Part shown: positions 15,704 to 24,943 of the stretch, in pieces
Layout of the letters: each line of letters starts with the position of its first letter
Position numbering within the stretch: position 1 is the first letter of the stretch
DNA from: Lachnospiraceae bacterium UBA1721
GTDB taxonomy: Bacteria > Bacillota > Clostridia > Lachnospirales > Lachnospiraceae
Reading direction: 5' to 3'
NCBI GenBank assembly: GCA_002317155.1
Contig: DCIR01000026.1
Span: forward strand, 1 to 37,817
DNA: 37,817 nucleotides
Notes under the pieces: model-generated
The model's input: only the letters and a program-made list of their open reading frames with translations
What the model was told of the DNA's origin: nothing
Databases searched by the model: none
Made by a program: the position numbers and the translations under genes

Positions 15704-17200
15704 TTATACTCTGATATTCTTCAGCTGCTTCATCTTGATTTCAGCTGATACATACTCCTTAGAATGCTCCTCTCTGCCTTCTTCATCATCGAGAATCTTC
15801 TGAAGTATTTCTTTAGCCTTAGGAATATTTCTGTCTGTACCCTCTCCTGAAGCCATCATAGAAGCCAATTCATAAGCTACAGTCTTGCTGTGCTCGGGTC
15901 CAAGTTCCGAATAAAGCTTAAACGCCTTCTTGGGATCCTTCATCACAAGAGAGTTACCGTTTCTGTATACATCTGCCATGTAGTACTTAGCAAGATCGAA
16001 TCCATTGTCATTAGCCGCATTCAGATACTTCATAGCCATTCCGATATCCTTCATCGCTGTAACCTTAGAAGATCTTCCTGCATAGATTCTATAGAGGTCT
16101 ACGCTGGCATGGTCGATGGTTCCTGACAAATCAGTAAGCAAATGAACATAGCTTGCCTTGCTGCTTCCGTCAGTAGGATCGCTGAGCATATAATCCTTAG
16201 CATAGGTATACATCCAAGGAATATAAATACCACTTCTTAAATTCTTCATGCAGGTATTAAATGCCTTGCGCTTAGTCTCATCATCGGTAGCGGTATCAGC
16301 ATAGAGCTTTGCCAGATCATTTTCAACCGTTGTATCACCAAAATCCTTGGCAAACACCAAAAGCTCGATAGCAATCTCAGTGTTTTGCTCGACAGCATCT
16401 GTTCCTACCATAATATCATCTGCTATGCGTCTGAGCGTAGCAAGATTACCTCTTACAGCTGCAGCCTTAGCCCAGGTGATTGCATTCTCAAGTGCAATAT
16501 TTCTGTCTGCTGCAGGTACGTTCACATCACATGCCACCTCATATACCAATCCGGCATAGAGATTACAAGCTTCAACATTACCGAGAAGTGCACCTTCCTT
16601 AAGCAGATCATGAACTCTGGTCTGCTGGCTCTCGTCATAGTTGTTCATAAGATCAAGTGCACGAATAGCCATTGCATATCCGTTGCCCTTAGATATTTCT
16701 TCCTCTATGATGGCACGGTAGCTGTCTCTTACCTCTTCAAGTATCTTGTTCTCGGCATAAGCTCTTGCAACAGTAGTGATTGCTGCATGCTTACCATCCT
16801 CACAAGCCTTCTTGATCCAGTCAAGACTCTCTCTGCGTCCGCTGACAACGAGGTATCTTACATACTCAACCTCATAATCATCATCGCCATACTGCGCAGC
16901 CTTGCTATAGTAATACTCACTCTTTTCATAATCCTTCTCAACACCGATTCCGTCGCGAAAGCACTTAGAGAGCAAGTCATATACTCTGTAATCTGTAGGC
17001 ACGTAATCAATAATGCAGGTAAGCAGAGTATACGCATTAGCAAGATTGTTATCTACACATCTTGCAGCTTCTGCAAGCAATGCCTCTGTCTCAAGATCAC
17101 GTCTGTCATCAAGTATTTTTTTACACGAAAAGCAAATATTAAATTCGTTCTGCTGTACACCAAGCTTTATTCCGCAGTGTCTGCAAAAAGTCATCTCCAT
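15704..17200 (-). CDS. Zinc-ribbon and Sel1-repeat protein of unknown function
   Basis: 498-residue soluble protein. The N-terminus has a Cys4 zinc ribbon (FCRHCGIKLGVQQNEFNICFSCKKIL, residues 5-30). The remainder is alpha-helical Sel1/TPR-like repeats with A..Y..G motifs, for example YDLLSKCFRDGIGVEKDYEKSEYYYSKAAQYG written as several 30-36 residue units: LNAANDNGFDLAKYYMADVY and LASMMASGEGTDRNIPKAKE are clear copies. Such repeats serve as protein-binding scaffolds. It lies 37 nt downstream of the large coiled-coil gene and ends at a strong terminator, so the two form one operon and probably act together. The exact role is unknown. Confidence 0.8.
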   Translation of the reverse strand: MEMTFCRHCGIKLGVQQNEFNICFSCKKILDDRRDLETEALLAEAARCVDNNLANAYTLLTCIIDYVPTDYRVYDLLSKCFRDGIGVEKDYEKSEYYYSKAAQYGDDDYEVEYVRYLVVSGRRESLDWIKKACEDGKHAAITTVARAYAENKILEEVRDSYRAIIEEEISKGNGYAMAIRALDLMNNYDESQQTRVHDLLKEGALLGNVEACNLYAGLVYEVACDVNVPAADRNIALENAITWAKAAAVRGNLATLRRIADDIMVGTDAVEQNTEIAIELLVFAKDFGDTTVENDLAKLYADTATDDETKRKAFNTCMKNLRSGIYIPWMYTYAKDYMLSDPTDGSSKASYVHLLTDLSGTIDHASVDLYRIYAGRSSKVTAMKDIGMAMKYLNAANDNGFDLAKYYMADVYRNGNSLVMKDPKKAFKLYSELGPEHSKTVAYELASMMASGEGTDRNIPKAKEILQKILDDEEGREEHSKEYVSAEIKMKQLKNIRV

Positions 17201-17237
17201 AGCTTATTCCCTCATCTTCGTAAATTCTGTGCTGATA

Positions 17238-19445
17238 TTAACGGGTTGCCTTCTCCAAAACATCGCCAATGCGCTTCATAGCTTCACTGTCGTCAATCGG
17301 TACTGAGTAGAGCTTAAGTGTTGCTCCTGTCTCGTACTCATTGGGACTGCTCTCGATGTAGAGATTCTCATCATCCTGAAGTCTCAATACCAAAGACTTA
17401 GAACATAATCTCTCATGCACCTTTCTTAATTCAGCACTCTCAGCCAAAGATTCGTTGCTGTCTGCGAGAGCATTAATACAAGAGAATCCCCACTTGCCGC
17501 ATCCTTCGATGAGCATTGCCATTCTGTTAACTGCCTCAGAACTCATTCCCTGAGGATAGGTAGAATTAAGCACCATCTCGTAGCTTCTCTTCTTGTCATG
17601 CTTCTCATTATATTCTGTTATATTAGAACATCCGTCAGCAGTAAGTATACGCTTATCAAAACGCATACGTGCATCTGAAAGCTGCTCGTTTATAAGACTA
17701 GCACCGTCACATACTCTTCCGCCGATTACAAAGCTCTTTGCTTCTGACTCCTCATCCTTCACACCGGGGTCAAGTTTTCTGAGAGGATTAAAGGTCTCCA
17801 TATATTCCATATCAAACAGACGGAAATTAATACGTCCTGCAGGAACAGACCACAATGTTCTGATAGCCAGACTGTTCATCACTGCAGTCACCTTATCCAT
17901 ATCCTCATCCTTATGCTTGATGCATGCGGTAATACCCTTTGACATCGAAATAGAATAAGGAATTGAGAACTGTGTAAACAGCACTTCTTCAGCAGCCTCA
18001 GGCTGTACATCAGCTGCAGGCTGAACATCAACTGCTTCTGCAACCACTTCACTATCATCAACCAAAATCTCTGCTCCATCAGCATCCGCCATATCTTCCA
18101 TATTGGCTTCCACTGCTGTAGCCACTTCCTCTACAGGCTCTGCAACCGCATCCGCTGTGGCAACAGGCTCATTCTTTGCAAATAGAGTAGCATATCTTTC
18201 AGTAAAGAACTTGTTGATAACCTTTCCGGCTTCACCATCCTTAAACTCAGAAGGCACATCAATAAGGAGTTCACCGATTGCTACATTCTTCACTACTTCC
18301 TTCTCTGCGAAAGGAGCCTTTGTAATATCGGTACATACGCCACGCGCATCACTCATCATCTTATCGATTGCGGCTGAAGGATAAATAGTCTCCATATCGT
18401 TGTAGAATCTGGAAAGTCTCTCTGTAACGATACCATCCCACTTTTCCTTAAGTTCTATCTCTTCCTGCGCAAAAAGAGCTCTCTTGGTCGTGCTCTCTTC
18501 GTAATACTTTCTGTTGAGCTCATCAATATCGCGATTGTACTTGGTCATATTGAGCTTAATCTCTGCAGCTACAGCCTTTTTCTTGTCTGCAACAGCCTTC
18601 TCAGCTTCTTCAACACCTGATACATTTGCATCACGCATATTGTTGATTGAATTCTTCTTAATACCACCGAAGTACTCTTTTGCTTCCTTCTTGATATCCT
18701 CACTCATTGCATAAAGTCTGTAAACTCTACCTGCAATGATAATCATCTCATCAACCAAAGACTCTACATATTTCTTTCTGTCAGCCCAGGCAACACCCTC
18801 AATCTTAGAAGTCGCCTTATACTCTGAAAGCTTTGCGTTATGGCTTTCAAAAAGCTGCATTGAAATTCTGATTTCCTTAATATAATCAATGATACACTCA
18901 TTGTTATTGGCAAAATCAATTACATACTCACCCGGGACAACTCTTGTCTGCTCATCCTCCCACTTTGCTACAAAGCGTGAGGTATTGCTGACATAATAAT
19001 AAAGATTGTTGGGCACAGTCTGCTCGCATTTTCTTAAAATGGATTCAGCATCGGTAAGAGGTCCGAGACAGTAAGTCTTCATCTTGCTGTTAAATTCAAT
19101 CGAGCTCTTCTTCTCAGCATCACTTGCATCAGTCTTCTGACGTGAACGAAGAGTCTCATACTCATCCTCGAGGCGCTCAATTTCTCTCATGTTCTTTTGA
19201 ACATAATTACTGAAGCTATTGGTATACTTGGTGAACTTGGCCTCTCTGTCATCATCAAGCTTCTGCAGATAGGTTCTGTGGTTTTCAAGCTGTTCGCCAA
19301 TTTCTTTGTCACGATTCGCAAGCTGATTCTCATATTCTTCATGGAAATCAGAAAGTGTGGTTATAAAACCATCCAAAAATGAATACAATTTGCCATTTTT
19401 ATCACTTACCTGATTGATGTCCTCAAGCTGTAAAATCTCATCCAT
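17238..19445 (-). CDS. Large coiled-coil protein with FtsK-like C-terminal region lacking a P-loop
   Basis: 735-residue protein. The frame is open to a TTG at 19469, but GAGGG lies 7 nt before the ATG at 19445 (MDEILQLEDINQV). Residues 20-120 and 250-340 are coiled coil. Residues 420-480 are an Ala/Glu/Val-rich linker. From about 488 the sequence (ISMSKGITACIKHKDEDMDK, VTAVMNSLAIRTLWSVPAGR, INFRLFDMEYMETFNPLRKL, FVIGGRVCDGASLINEQLSD, NITEYNEKHDKKRSYEMVL) recalls the pre-ATPase region of large FtsK/SpoIIIE-type proteins (NSLALRLL.SLPPGK...F.LID). No Walker A GxxxxGK[ST] is present. No membrane segment is seen. The FtsK relation is by pattern memory and needs a profile search. Confidence 0.65.
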   Translation of the reverse strand: MDEILQLEDINQVSDKNGKLYSFLDGFITTLSDFHEEYENQLANRDKEIGEQLENHRTYLQKLDDDREAKFTKYTNSFSNYVQKNMREIERLEDEYETLRSRQKTDASDAEKKSSIEFNSKMKTYCLGPLTDAESILRKCEQTVPNNLYYYVSNTSRFVAKWEDEQTRVVPGEYVIDFANNNECIIDYIKEIRISMQLFESHNAKLSEYKATSKIEGVAWADRKKYVESLVDEMIIIAGRVYRLYAMSEDIKKEAKEYFGGIKKNSINNMRDANVSGVEEAEKAVADKKKAVAAEIKLNMTKYNRDIDELNRKYYEESTTKRALFAQEEIELKEKWDGIVTERLSRFYNDMETIYPSAAIDKMMSDARGVCTDITKAPFAEKEVVKNVAIGELLIDVPSEFKDGEAGKVINKFFTERYATLFAKNEPVATADAVAEPVEEVATAVEANMEDMADADGAEILVDDSEVVAEAVDVQPAADVQPEAAEEVLFTQFSIPYSISMSKGITACIKHKDEDMDKVTAVMNSLAIRTLWSVPAGRINFRLFDMEYMETFNPLRKLDPGVKDEESEAKSFVIGGRVCDGASLINEQLSDARMRFDKRILTADGCSNITEYNEKHDKKRSYEMVLNSTYPQGMSSEAVNRMAMLIEGCGKWGFSCINALADSNESLAESAELRKVHERLCSKSLVLRLQDDENLYIESSPNEYETGATLKLYSVPIDDSEAMKRIGDVLEKATR

Positions 19446-19646
19446 CTTTAAACCCTCACAATCTGTCAATTTTCTCTTACATTATCTGAAAAAAATGGGT
19501 TCCGATTCTCCTAAAAATCCCGATATATCCCCCACCATAAGATCAAAATAAAGAGCAGTACAATGAAATATTTTAATATATCCTTAAAATTTTTAATATA
19601 TTTAAAAAATATAATAATTTTGTAACCAAATTATGAATTCCGACCA
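19446..19646 (-). other. AT-rich upstream region of the coiled-coil/Sel1 operon
   Basis: About 200 bp with long A/T tracts between the operon start and the terminator cluster. It must hold the operon promoter. No single -35/-10 pair stands out: TTGGTC with TACAAA at 17-nt spacing is the best and is weak. No ORF or RNA gene seen. Confidence 0.35.
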
Positions 19647-19674
19647 ATAAAAAAAGCCTGTTTTCAAGGCTTTT
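19647..19674 (-). terminator. Intrinsic terminator A of the tRNA-downstream cluster
   Basis: Stem AAAAGCCT/AGGCTTTT with a 7-nt loop, followed on the minus transcript by a T7 run. It is the last of three terminator hairpins in series downstream of tRNA-Glu. Confidence 0.7.
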
Positions 19675-19725
19675 GTTAAAAGTGCACAGTTCAATATAAT
19701 ACCTTTTATACATAGGGAACAATTA

Positions 19726-19754
19726 CAAAAAAGCAGCTCATAATACTGAGCTGC
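19726..19754 (-). terminator. Intrinsic terminator B of the tRNA-downstream cluster
   Basis: Stem GCAGCTCA/TGAGCTGC with a 6-nt loop, followed by TTTTTT on the minus transcript. It lies between terminators A and C with no gene evident between them. Confidence 0.75.
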
Positions 19755-19804
19755 AACGTCTGATAGAAATACAATTATGATATCTGATCTAAAGATCCCG
19801 TAAA

Positions 19805-19834
19805 AAGAAAAAGACTTGAGTCAGACTCAAGTTT
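19805..19834 (-). terminator. Terminator after tRNA-Glu
   Basis: Stem ACTTGAGT/ACTCAAGT with a 3-nt loop (19814-19832), followed by CTTTTTCTTTTT, 33 nt downstream of the tRNA 3' end. A T-run on the opposite side makes it possibly bidirectional. Confidence 0.8.
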
Positions 19835-19864
19835 TCTTTGGGTTGGGCTATATAAAATATAGAG

Positions 19865-19936
19865 CAGCTGGTAGGGGAATCGAACCCCTGATTCCGCCGT
19901 GAGAGGGCGGCGTCTTAACCCCTTGACCAACCAGCC
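19865..19936 (-). tRNA. tRNA-Glu (anticodon CTC)
   Basis: 72-nt cloverleaf on the minus strand. Acceptor arms are GGCTGGT/ACCAGCT (first pair G-U) and the discriminator is G. The D arm contains GTCAAGGGGTTAAGAC. The anticodon arm is CCGCC-CTCTCAC-GGCGG with anticodon CTC, and the T arm is AGGGG-TTCGATT-CCCCT. CCA is not encoded (CTC follows). It reads GAG codons and is a single gene, not part of a tRNA cluster. Confidence 0.95.
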
Positions 19937-19966
19937 ATTTCGGTGTCGCACCCAAGCGACTTGTTT

Positions 19967-19995
19967 ATCTTACAACAAGGTTTAGAATAATGCAA
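19967..19995 (-). promoter_or_regulatory. tRNA-Glu promoter
   Basis: -35 TTGCAT (19990-19995), 17-nt spacer, -10 TAAGAT (19967-19972), ending 31 nt before the mature tRNA. The A/T-tract palindrome TTCAAAAAATTTTTTGAA just upstream could act as an UP element. Confidence 0.7.
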
Positions 19996-20102
19996 GCACT
20001 TTTTTCATTTTTTTGAAAAAATTTTTTGAATGCTTTTTCTACCACTTATTACAGAGTCACAATAGGTAATTCAAAGTCATAATAAACAATCTCAGCCAAC
20101 GC

Positions 20103-20133
20103 ACCGGGACGCTTATATAACCTGCATCCCGGT
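20103..20133 (-). other. Hairpin downstream of polC
   Basis: Inverted repeat ACCGGGA/TCCCGGT with a 17-nt loop, 25 nt beyond the polC stop. No U-run follows directly; A/T tracts occur further on near 20030. It may be the 3' end structure of the ispG-polC mRNA. Confidence 0.4.
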
Positions 20134-20157
20134 ACTTGACGGAATATTGCATAAAAA

Positions 20158-23100
20158 CTAAATAAAATCGAACAAGCTGATCTGATTGCTCTCCGGTATT
20201 CCGGACAGAATACCAAGTCGACTTAGGTTATCCGCAATTGTCTGACCGACATGTGCCCTCTCCTTAAAGTCATCCTTGGAAAGGAAGGGGCCACCCTTTG
20301 CAGCTTCAACTATTGAGTCTGCTGCGTTTTCACCCAGGCCTTCAATACTTGTAAGCGATGGCATTACTCTTCCATCATCCATCACCTGGAAAAGTCTTGC
20401 TTTAACCTTGAACAAATCAATCGGAACAAACTCAAATCCACGCGCATACATTTCCTGCACTATTCTCATATCCGAAAGCTGTGCATCTTCCTTGTTACTG
20501 AGCGGCACTGCACCGGGTTCACGGTTTGAAGCAGCTTCCTTACGTTTTTTGTAATCATTGAGCATACCTTCAAGGTGTGCCTTACCCTGACACATAATCT
20601 CATATGAAAATGCCTTGGCACGGATACTAAAATACGCTGAATAATATGCCTGAGGGCGATGAATCTTACAGTAAGCAATTCTCCATGCCATCATAACGTA
20701 TGCGGCCGCATGGGCCTTCGGGAACATATATGCGATTTTTTTGCAGGAACCTATATACCATTCAGGTACATCGTGGGCCCTCATATCTTCTACCCATTCA
20801 TCCCACTGTCCGCATTTTCCCTTAGCAACTACTCCCTTACGTACATTTTCCATAATCTTAAATGATCTCTCAGGCTCTACACCCTTGGAAATCAGATAAG
20901 TCATAATATCGTCACGTGTACATATTGCTGTAGAAATAGTAGCGATACCATCTCTGATCAAATCCTGCGCATTGCCGAGCCATACATCGGTTCCGTGTGA
21001 CAATCCTGAGATTCTTACCAGATCCGAGAAGGACTGAGGCTGTGCATCGATAACCATCTGCATAGCAAAATCTGTACCAAACTCAGGTATACCCAACGCA
21101 CCCAGCTTGGTACCGCCAATATCATCCGGAGTAATTCCAAGTGCTTCCGTATTTTGGAACAAGCTCATTACATCGGGACCATCAAGCGGAATATCCTTAA
21201 CAGGATCAAGTCCTGTAATATCCTGTAGCATACGAATCATGGTAGGATCATCGTGCCCGAGAATATCAAGCTTGAGCAGGTTATGGTCAATACTGTGATA
21301 ATCGAAATGTGTTGTTATTGTAGGAACAGGCTTGTTCGCAGGATGCTGAACAGGAGTAAATGAGCAAATATCCTCTCCTACGGGCAATACTACGATTCCA
21401 CCGGGATGCTGACCGGTACTTACTCTTACCCCCATACATCCCTGTACGATTCTGTTTATCTCCGAAGCACGCTTGTGCTGATCGTGCTCCTCATAATATT
21501 TTTTAACGTATCCAAATGCAGTCTTGTCAGCGAGACCGGATATGGTTCCCGCGCGGAAGGTCTGTCCCGAGCCGAAAATAATTTCTGTATATTTGTGTGC
21601 CTTGGCCTGATACTCTCCCGAGAAATTAAGGTCGATATCAGGCTCCTTATCTCCCTTGAATCCAAGGAAGGTCTCAAACGGTATATCAAAGCCCTCCTTA
21701 ATAAGTGGCTGTCCGCAATTAGGGCAGTCTCTGTCAGGCATATCTACTCCGGCCTTTCCACCGTATTCTTTTACCAGATCGCTGTCAAAATCAACGAAGT
21801 GACAGTGTGGACAAATATAATGAGGGCTAAGCGGATTAACCTCTGTAATTCCGGACATGGTCGCAACAAACGAGCTACCTACCGAACCACGCGATCCAAC
21901 CAGATAACCATCCTCAACCGACTTCCAAACAAGCTTCTGCGCAATAATATACATAACGGCATATCCGTTCGAAATAATCGAATTAAGCTCTCTCTTCAAA
22001 CGCTTATCCACTATATCAGGCAGATCAGGTCCATATATTTCATGCGCTCTGTTATAACAGATATCCGTAAGCATCTGGTCACTGTTTGGAATAACAGGAG
22101 GACACTTATCAGGACGAACAGGCGATATCGTCTCGCACATATCTGCTATCATATTGGTATTGGTGACAACAACCTCCCTCGCCTTTTCGCTTCCGAGATA
22201 ACTGAATTCCTCAAGCATCTCGTCAGTGGTATGAAGATAAAGAGGGGGCTGTCTGTCCGCATCATCAAAGCCCTTACCGGCCATAATAATACGTCTGTAT
22301 ATCTCATCCTCAGGATTAAGGAAATGAACATCGCAGGTTGCAACAACAGGCTTATGGAACTGCTCACCAAGCGCAACAACCTTTCTGTTCAGGTCTCTGA
22401 TATCATCAAGTGAATTAATATTTGGATATCTCTTACTGCTTTCACCGGTCTCCCTGTTCTTGCTCATCGCATCAATCATAAAAGCATTGTTGCCGACAGG
22501 CTGAATCTCCAGATAGTCATAAAAATCAACTATACGTGAAATCTGTTCCTCAGTCTGCCCTTCAACGATAGCTTCATACAATTCACCTGCTTCGCAGGCA
22601 CTTCCGACGATAAGTCCGTCTCTGAAATGTTCTACTCTGCTCTTGGGCACAATAGGGAATCTTCCGCTGAAGTAATTCAGATGTGATTCACTTACCAAAT
22701 GATACAAATGAATTCTTCCCAAATCATTTTTAGCCAAAATGATACAGTGATGTGAGCGCATCTTAGCGATGGCTTCATCACTCTTATTTGCCTTATCATT
22801 AATCTCTGCAAGCTTAGTCATACCTTCTGATGAAAGCTGATTCATCAGACGAATGAAAATAAGCGCGGTACACTCTGCATCATCTACTGCTCTGTGGTGA
22901 TGAGACAGTGAAATGTTTAATATTTTCGCTACAGCATCAAGTGTAAATCTGCTGTGTCCCGGTAACTGAACTCTCGAAAGCTTCAATGTATCCAAATAGG
23001 TAAAATCACTTTCCAGACCAAGATCCTTACATTTTTGCTTTACAAAGTTAACATCAAACTCAGCATTATGCGCAACAAGAACACAGCCCTCGCAGAATTC

Positions 23101-24930
23101 CAAAAACTGCGGGAGAATTACATCTATACCCTCATAGCCCATTACATCTGAATCTGTGATGGATGTTAGCTTTTCAATTTCATAAGGAATAGGTCTTCCG
23201 GGATTGACAAAGGTAGAAAATCTGTCAATTATCTTACCGCCGGACACCTTAACCGCACCGAACTCTATAATACAGTCATTTACAGGCGAAAATCCTGTAG
23301 TCTCGATATCGTAAACCACAAAAGTTTCATCAAAACCGTAATCCTTGTCATTTGTAACAATCTGCACAAGGTCATCTACAAGATAGCACTCTACGCCGTA
23401 CAGCACTCTGAAGAAATCCTGGCGGTCAGGACTGGTATCTCCTGCCTCCGCTCTCTTACCCTTCTCAGCCTTCCACAAATCATCCCAGCAGTGATTGGCA
23501 TCGGTAAATCCCTGCACAACACCATGATCAGTAATCGCAATAGCCTTATGTCCCCACTTATAGGCACACTTAACTATATCCTTCGGCTCAGAGACCGCAT
23601 CCATATCGCTCATCTTGGTATGGCAGTGAAGTTCAACACGCTTGTGCACCGCCATATCCTTACGGCTGCTGGTAAAATCAGGAATCTTCTGAATTCCTGC
23701 CACCGACTGAATTGTTATTTCGTGATCAAATTTATCGAGAAGCGCAACGCCCTTAATCTTTACGAAGGTACCATTCTTAAGACCACCGGTCATCTCACCC
23801 TTCTTTTCAGTAGGGATGAATACTTTTACCGTAATCGTATCGGTAAAGTCAGTCACATCGAACATAAAGATAGACTTCTCATTCTTGATGTCTCTTGAAT
23901 CTGAAGATAATACCTGACCGCGAATAACGATCTCCCCGATTTCACCGACGATCTCAACAATTTTGAGTGTCGCTGCATCAGGATCAATATCTCTGCCATA
24001 TATAACATCTGGATTGTCGGAACGCTTAATCTCACCGTCCATCATACGACGTCCGCCGCCAAAGCTTCCGTTTCCACCCTTCTTATAATCAGAAAACTTC
24101 TGGAATTTATTCTCACCGGCGGGCTTACCTGCATCAGCCTTCTTCTCTCCTGCAGCATTAGCTGAACCGGCAGCATTGACTCCACCATTCGCTCCTGTAT
24201 TGGTTCCGCCCGCATTAGCTGTGGCAGCCTTACCCGCAGCATCTGAATTTGCAGAGACTTCTGCCTTTGCGCCATCAGTTCCCTGCTCTGCGTTTGTGTT
24301 GCTCTTGGCCACATTACCGATATAAACCGTCTCTTTTTCAACGCCGATTCCCGCGCGTTTTGCGATCTCTCTTACGCGCATAGCAACCTTCAAGCTGTCT
24401 TCTTTTTCATAATCGACAAACTCCGGCTCATAATAATCAAAAGACAGGAATATATCCATTCCGCAACGCTCGGTCACAATCTTTTCAATATATTCTTCGA
24501 GCTCATGCTCTTTGCTCTTATATAAAAAGTTATCCTCTATCTCAATATGAACTTTATTTTCTCCGGGGAAACTAATCCTTGCCGTATGAAGCGCATTAAA
24601 CAAAATGACCGAAATCGCCTGAAGCTCGGCCTCCATACTCTCTCTGTACGCCTTGAATAAAGTCTCAAGATTATACTGAGAAGACAGCTTGAAATGCTCA
24701 ATAATTTTGGCAGTCAAACCGGCACTACGAAAAAGCTGAGATTCCATTGCATTCTCAGCTTCGAATATTATATCTTTCGGAATAAGATGTGAGCTATCGA
24801 TATAGACACGCATCATATCCTTACCCTTAACCGAAGAAACTTTGGTTACATAGGTTTCCTCAAGAAAATCTTTAGATTTTTGTTTTAATTCCAATGACTG
24901 GAATACTTCAAAAAAAGCCTTTGCGTCCAT
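20158..24930 (-). CDS. polC: DNA polymerase III alpha subunit, PolC type
   Basis: PolC is the main replicative polymerase of low-GC Gram-positives, with its own proofreading exonuclease. Domains in order: N-terminal region (1-200), low-complexity linker, OB fold (about 318-415), PHP domain from about 430 (RVELHCHTKMSDMDAVSEP; AIAITDHGVVQGF), DEDD exonuclease from about 537 (FVVYDIETTGFSPVNDCIIE; HHHRAVDDAECTALIF), the Cys4 zinc module (CPHCHF...CPNCGQP), palm (KEPDIDLNFSGEYQAKAH) and a C-terminal HhH (SIEGLGENAADSIVEAA). At 1590 aa it is about 140 longer than usual, mainly from a 90-residue Ala/Gly/Asn-rich linker at 208-298. It starts 13 nt after ispG with a poor ribosome site. Confidence 0.97.
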   Translation of the reverse strand: MDAKAFFEVFQSLELKQKSKDFLEETYVTKVSSVKGKDMMRVYIDSSHLIPKDIIFEAENAMESQLFRSAGLTAKIIEHFKLSSQYNLETLFKAYRESMEAELQAISVILFNALHTARISFPGENKVHIEIEDNFLYKSKEHELEEYIEKIVTERCGMDIFLSFDYYEPEFVDYEKEDSLKVAMRVREIAKRAGIGVEKETVYIGNVAKSNTNAEQGTDGAKAEVSANSDAAGKAATANAGGTNTGANGGVNAAGSANAAGEKKADAGKPAGENKFQKFSDYKKGGNGSFGGGRRMMDGEIKRSDNPDVIYGRDIDPDAATLKIVEIVGEIGEIVIRGQVLSSDSRDIKNEKSIFMFDVTDFTDTITVKVFIPTEKKGEMTGGLKNGTFVKIKGVALLDKFDHEITIQSVAGIQKIPDFTSSRKDMAVHKRVELHCHTKMSDMDAVSEPKDIVKCAYKWGHKAIAITDHGVVQGFTDANHCWDDLWKAEKGKRAEAGDTSPDRQDFFRVLYGVECYLVDDLVQIVTNDKDYGFDETFVVYDIETTGFSPVNDCIIEFGAVKVSGGKIIDRFSTFVNPGRPIPYEIEKLTSITDSDVMGYEGIDVILPQFLEFCEGCVLVAHNAEFDVNFVKQKCKDLGLESDFTYLDTLKLSRVQLPGHSRFTLDAVAKILNISLSHHHRAVDDAECTALIFIRLMNQLSSEGMTKLAEINDKANKSDEAIAKMRSHHCIILAKNDLGRIHLYHLVSESHLNYFSGRFPIVPKSRVEHFRDGLIVGSACEAGELYEAIVEGQTEEQISRIVDFYDYLEIQPVGNNAFMIDAMSKNRETGESSKRYPNINSLDDIRDLNRKVVALGEQFHKPVVATCDVHFLNPEDEIYRRIIMAGKGFDDADRQPPLYLHTTDEMLEEFSYLGSEKAREVVVTNTNMIADMCETISPVRPDKCPPVIPNSDQMLTDICYNRAHEIYGPDLPDIVDKRLKRELNSIISNGYAVMYIIAQKLVWKSVEDGYLVGSRGSVGSSFVATMSGITEVNPLSPHYICPHCHFVDFDSDLVKEYGGKAGVDMPDRDCPNCGQPLIKEGFDIPFETFLGFKGDKEPDIDLNFSGEYQAKAHKYTEIIFGSGQTFRAGTISGLADKTAFGYVKKYYEEHDQHKRASEINRIVQGCMGVRVSTGQHPGGIVVLPVGEDICSFTPVQHPANKPVPTITTHFDYHSIDHNLLKLDILGHDDPTMIRMLQDITGLDPVKDIPLDGPDVMSLFQNTEALGITPDDIGGTKLGALGIPEFGTDFAMQMVIDAQPQSFSDLVRISGLSHGTDVWLGNAQDLIRDGIATISTAICTRDDIMTYLISKGVEPERSFKIMENVRKGVVAKGKCGQWDEWVEDMRAHDVPEWYIGSCKKIAYMFPKAHAAAYVMMAWRIAYCKIHRPQAYYSAYFSIRAKAFSYEIMCQGKAHLEGMLNDYKKRKEAASNREPGAVPLSNKEDAQLSDMRIVQEMYARGFEFVPIDLFKVKARLFQVMDDGRVMPSLTSIEGLGENAADSIVEAAKGGPFLSKDDFKERAHVGQTIADNLSRLGILSGIPESNQISLFDFI

Positions 24931-24943
24931 AAAAAACTAAATA

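Noticed and set aside
16385..17281. Plus-strand open frame of 298 aa
   Set aside because: It lies opposite the Sel1-repeat gene, which has clear zinc-ribbon and repeat motifs. The plus-strand product is Ser/Cys/Ile-rich without motifs.
19449..19475. CodY box before the coiled-coil gene
   Set aside because: Only the AATTTTC half matches; the second half departs from GAAAATT, so no palindrome is present.
21406..22413. Plus-strand open frame of 335 aa
   Set aside because: It lies wholly inside polC on the other strand, is rich in Arg, Ile and Asn, has no ribosome site, and matches no domain; it is a shadow of the coding strand.
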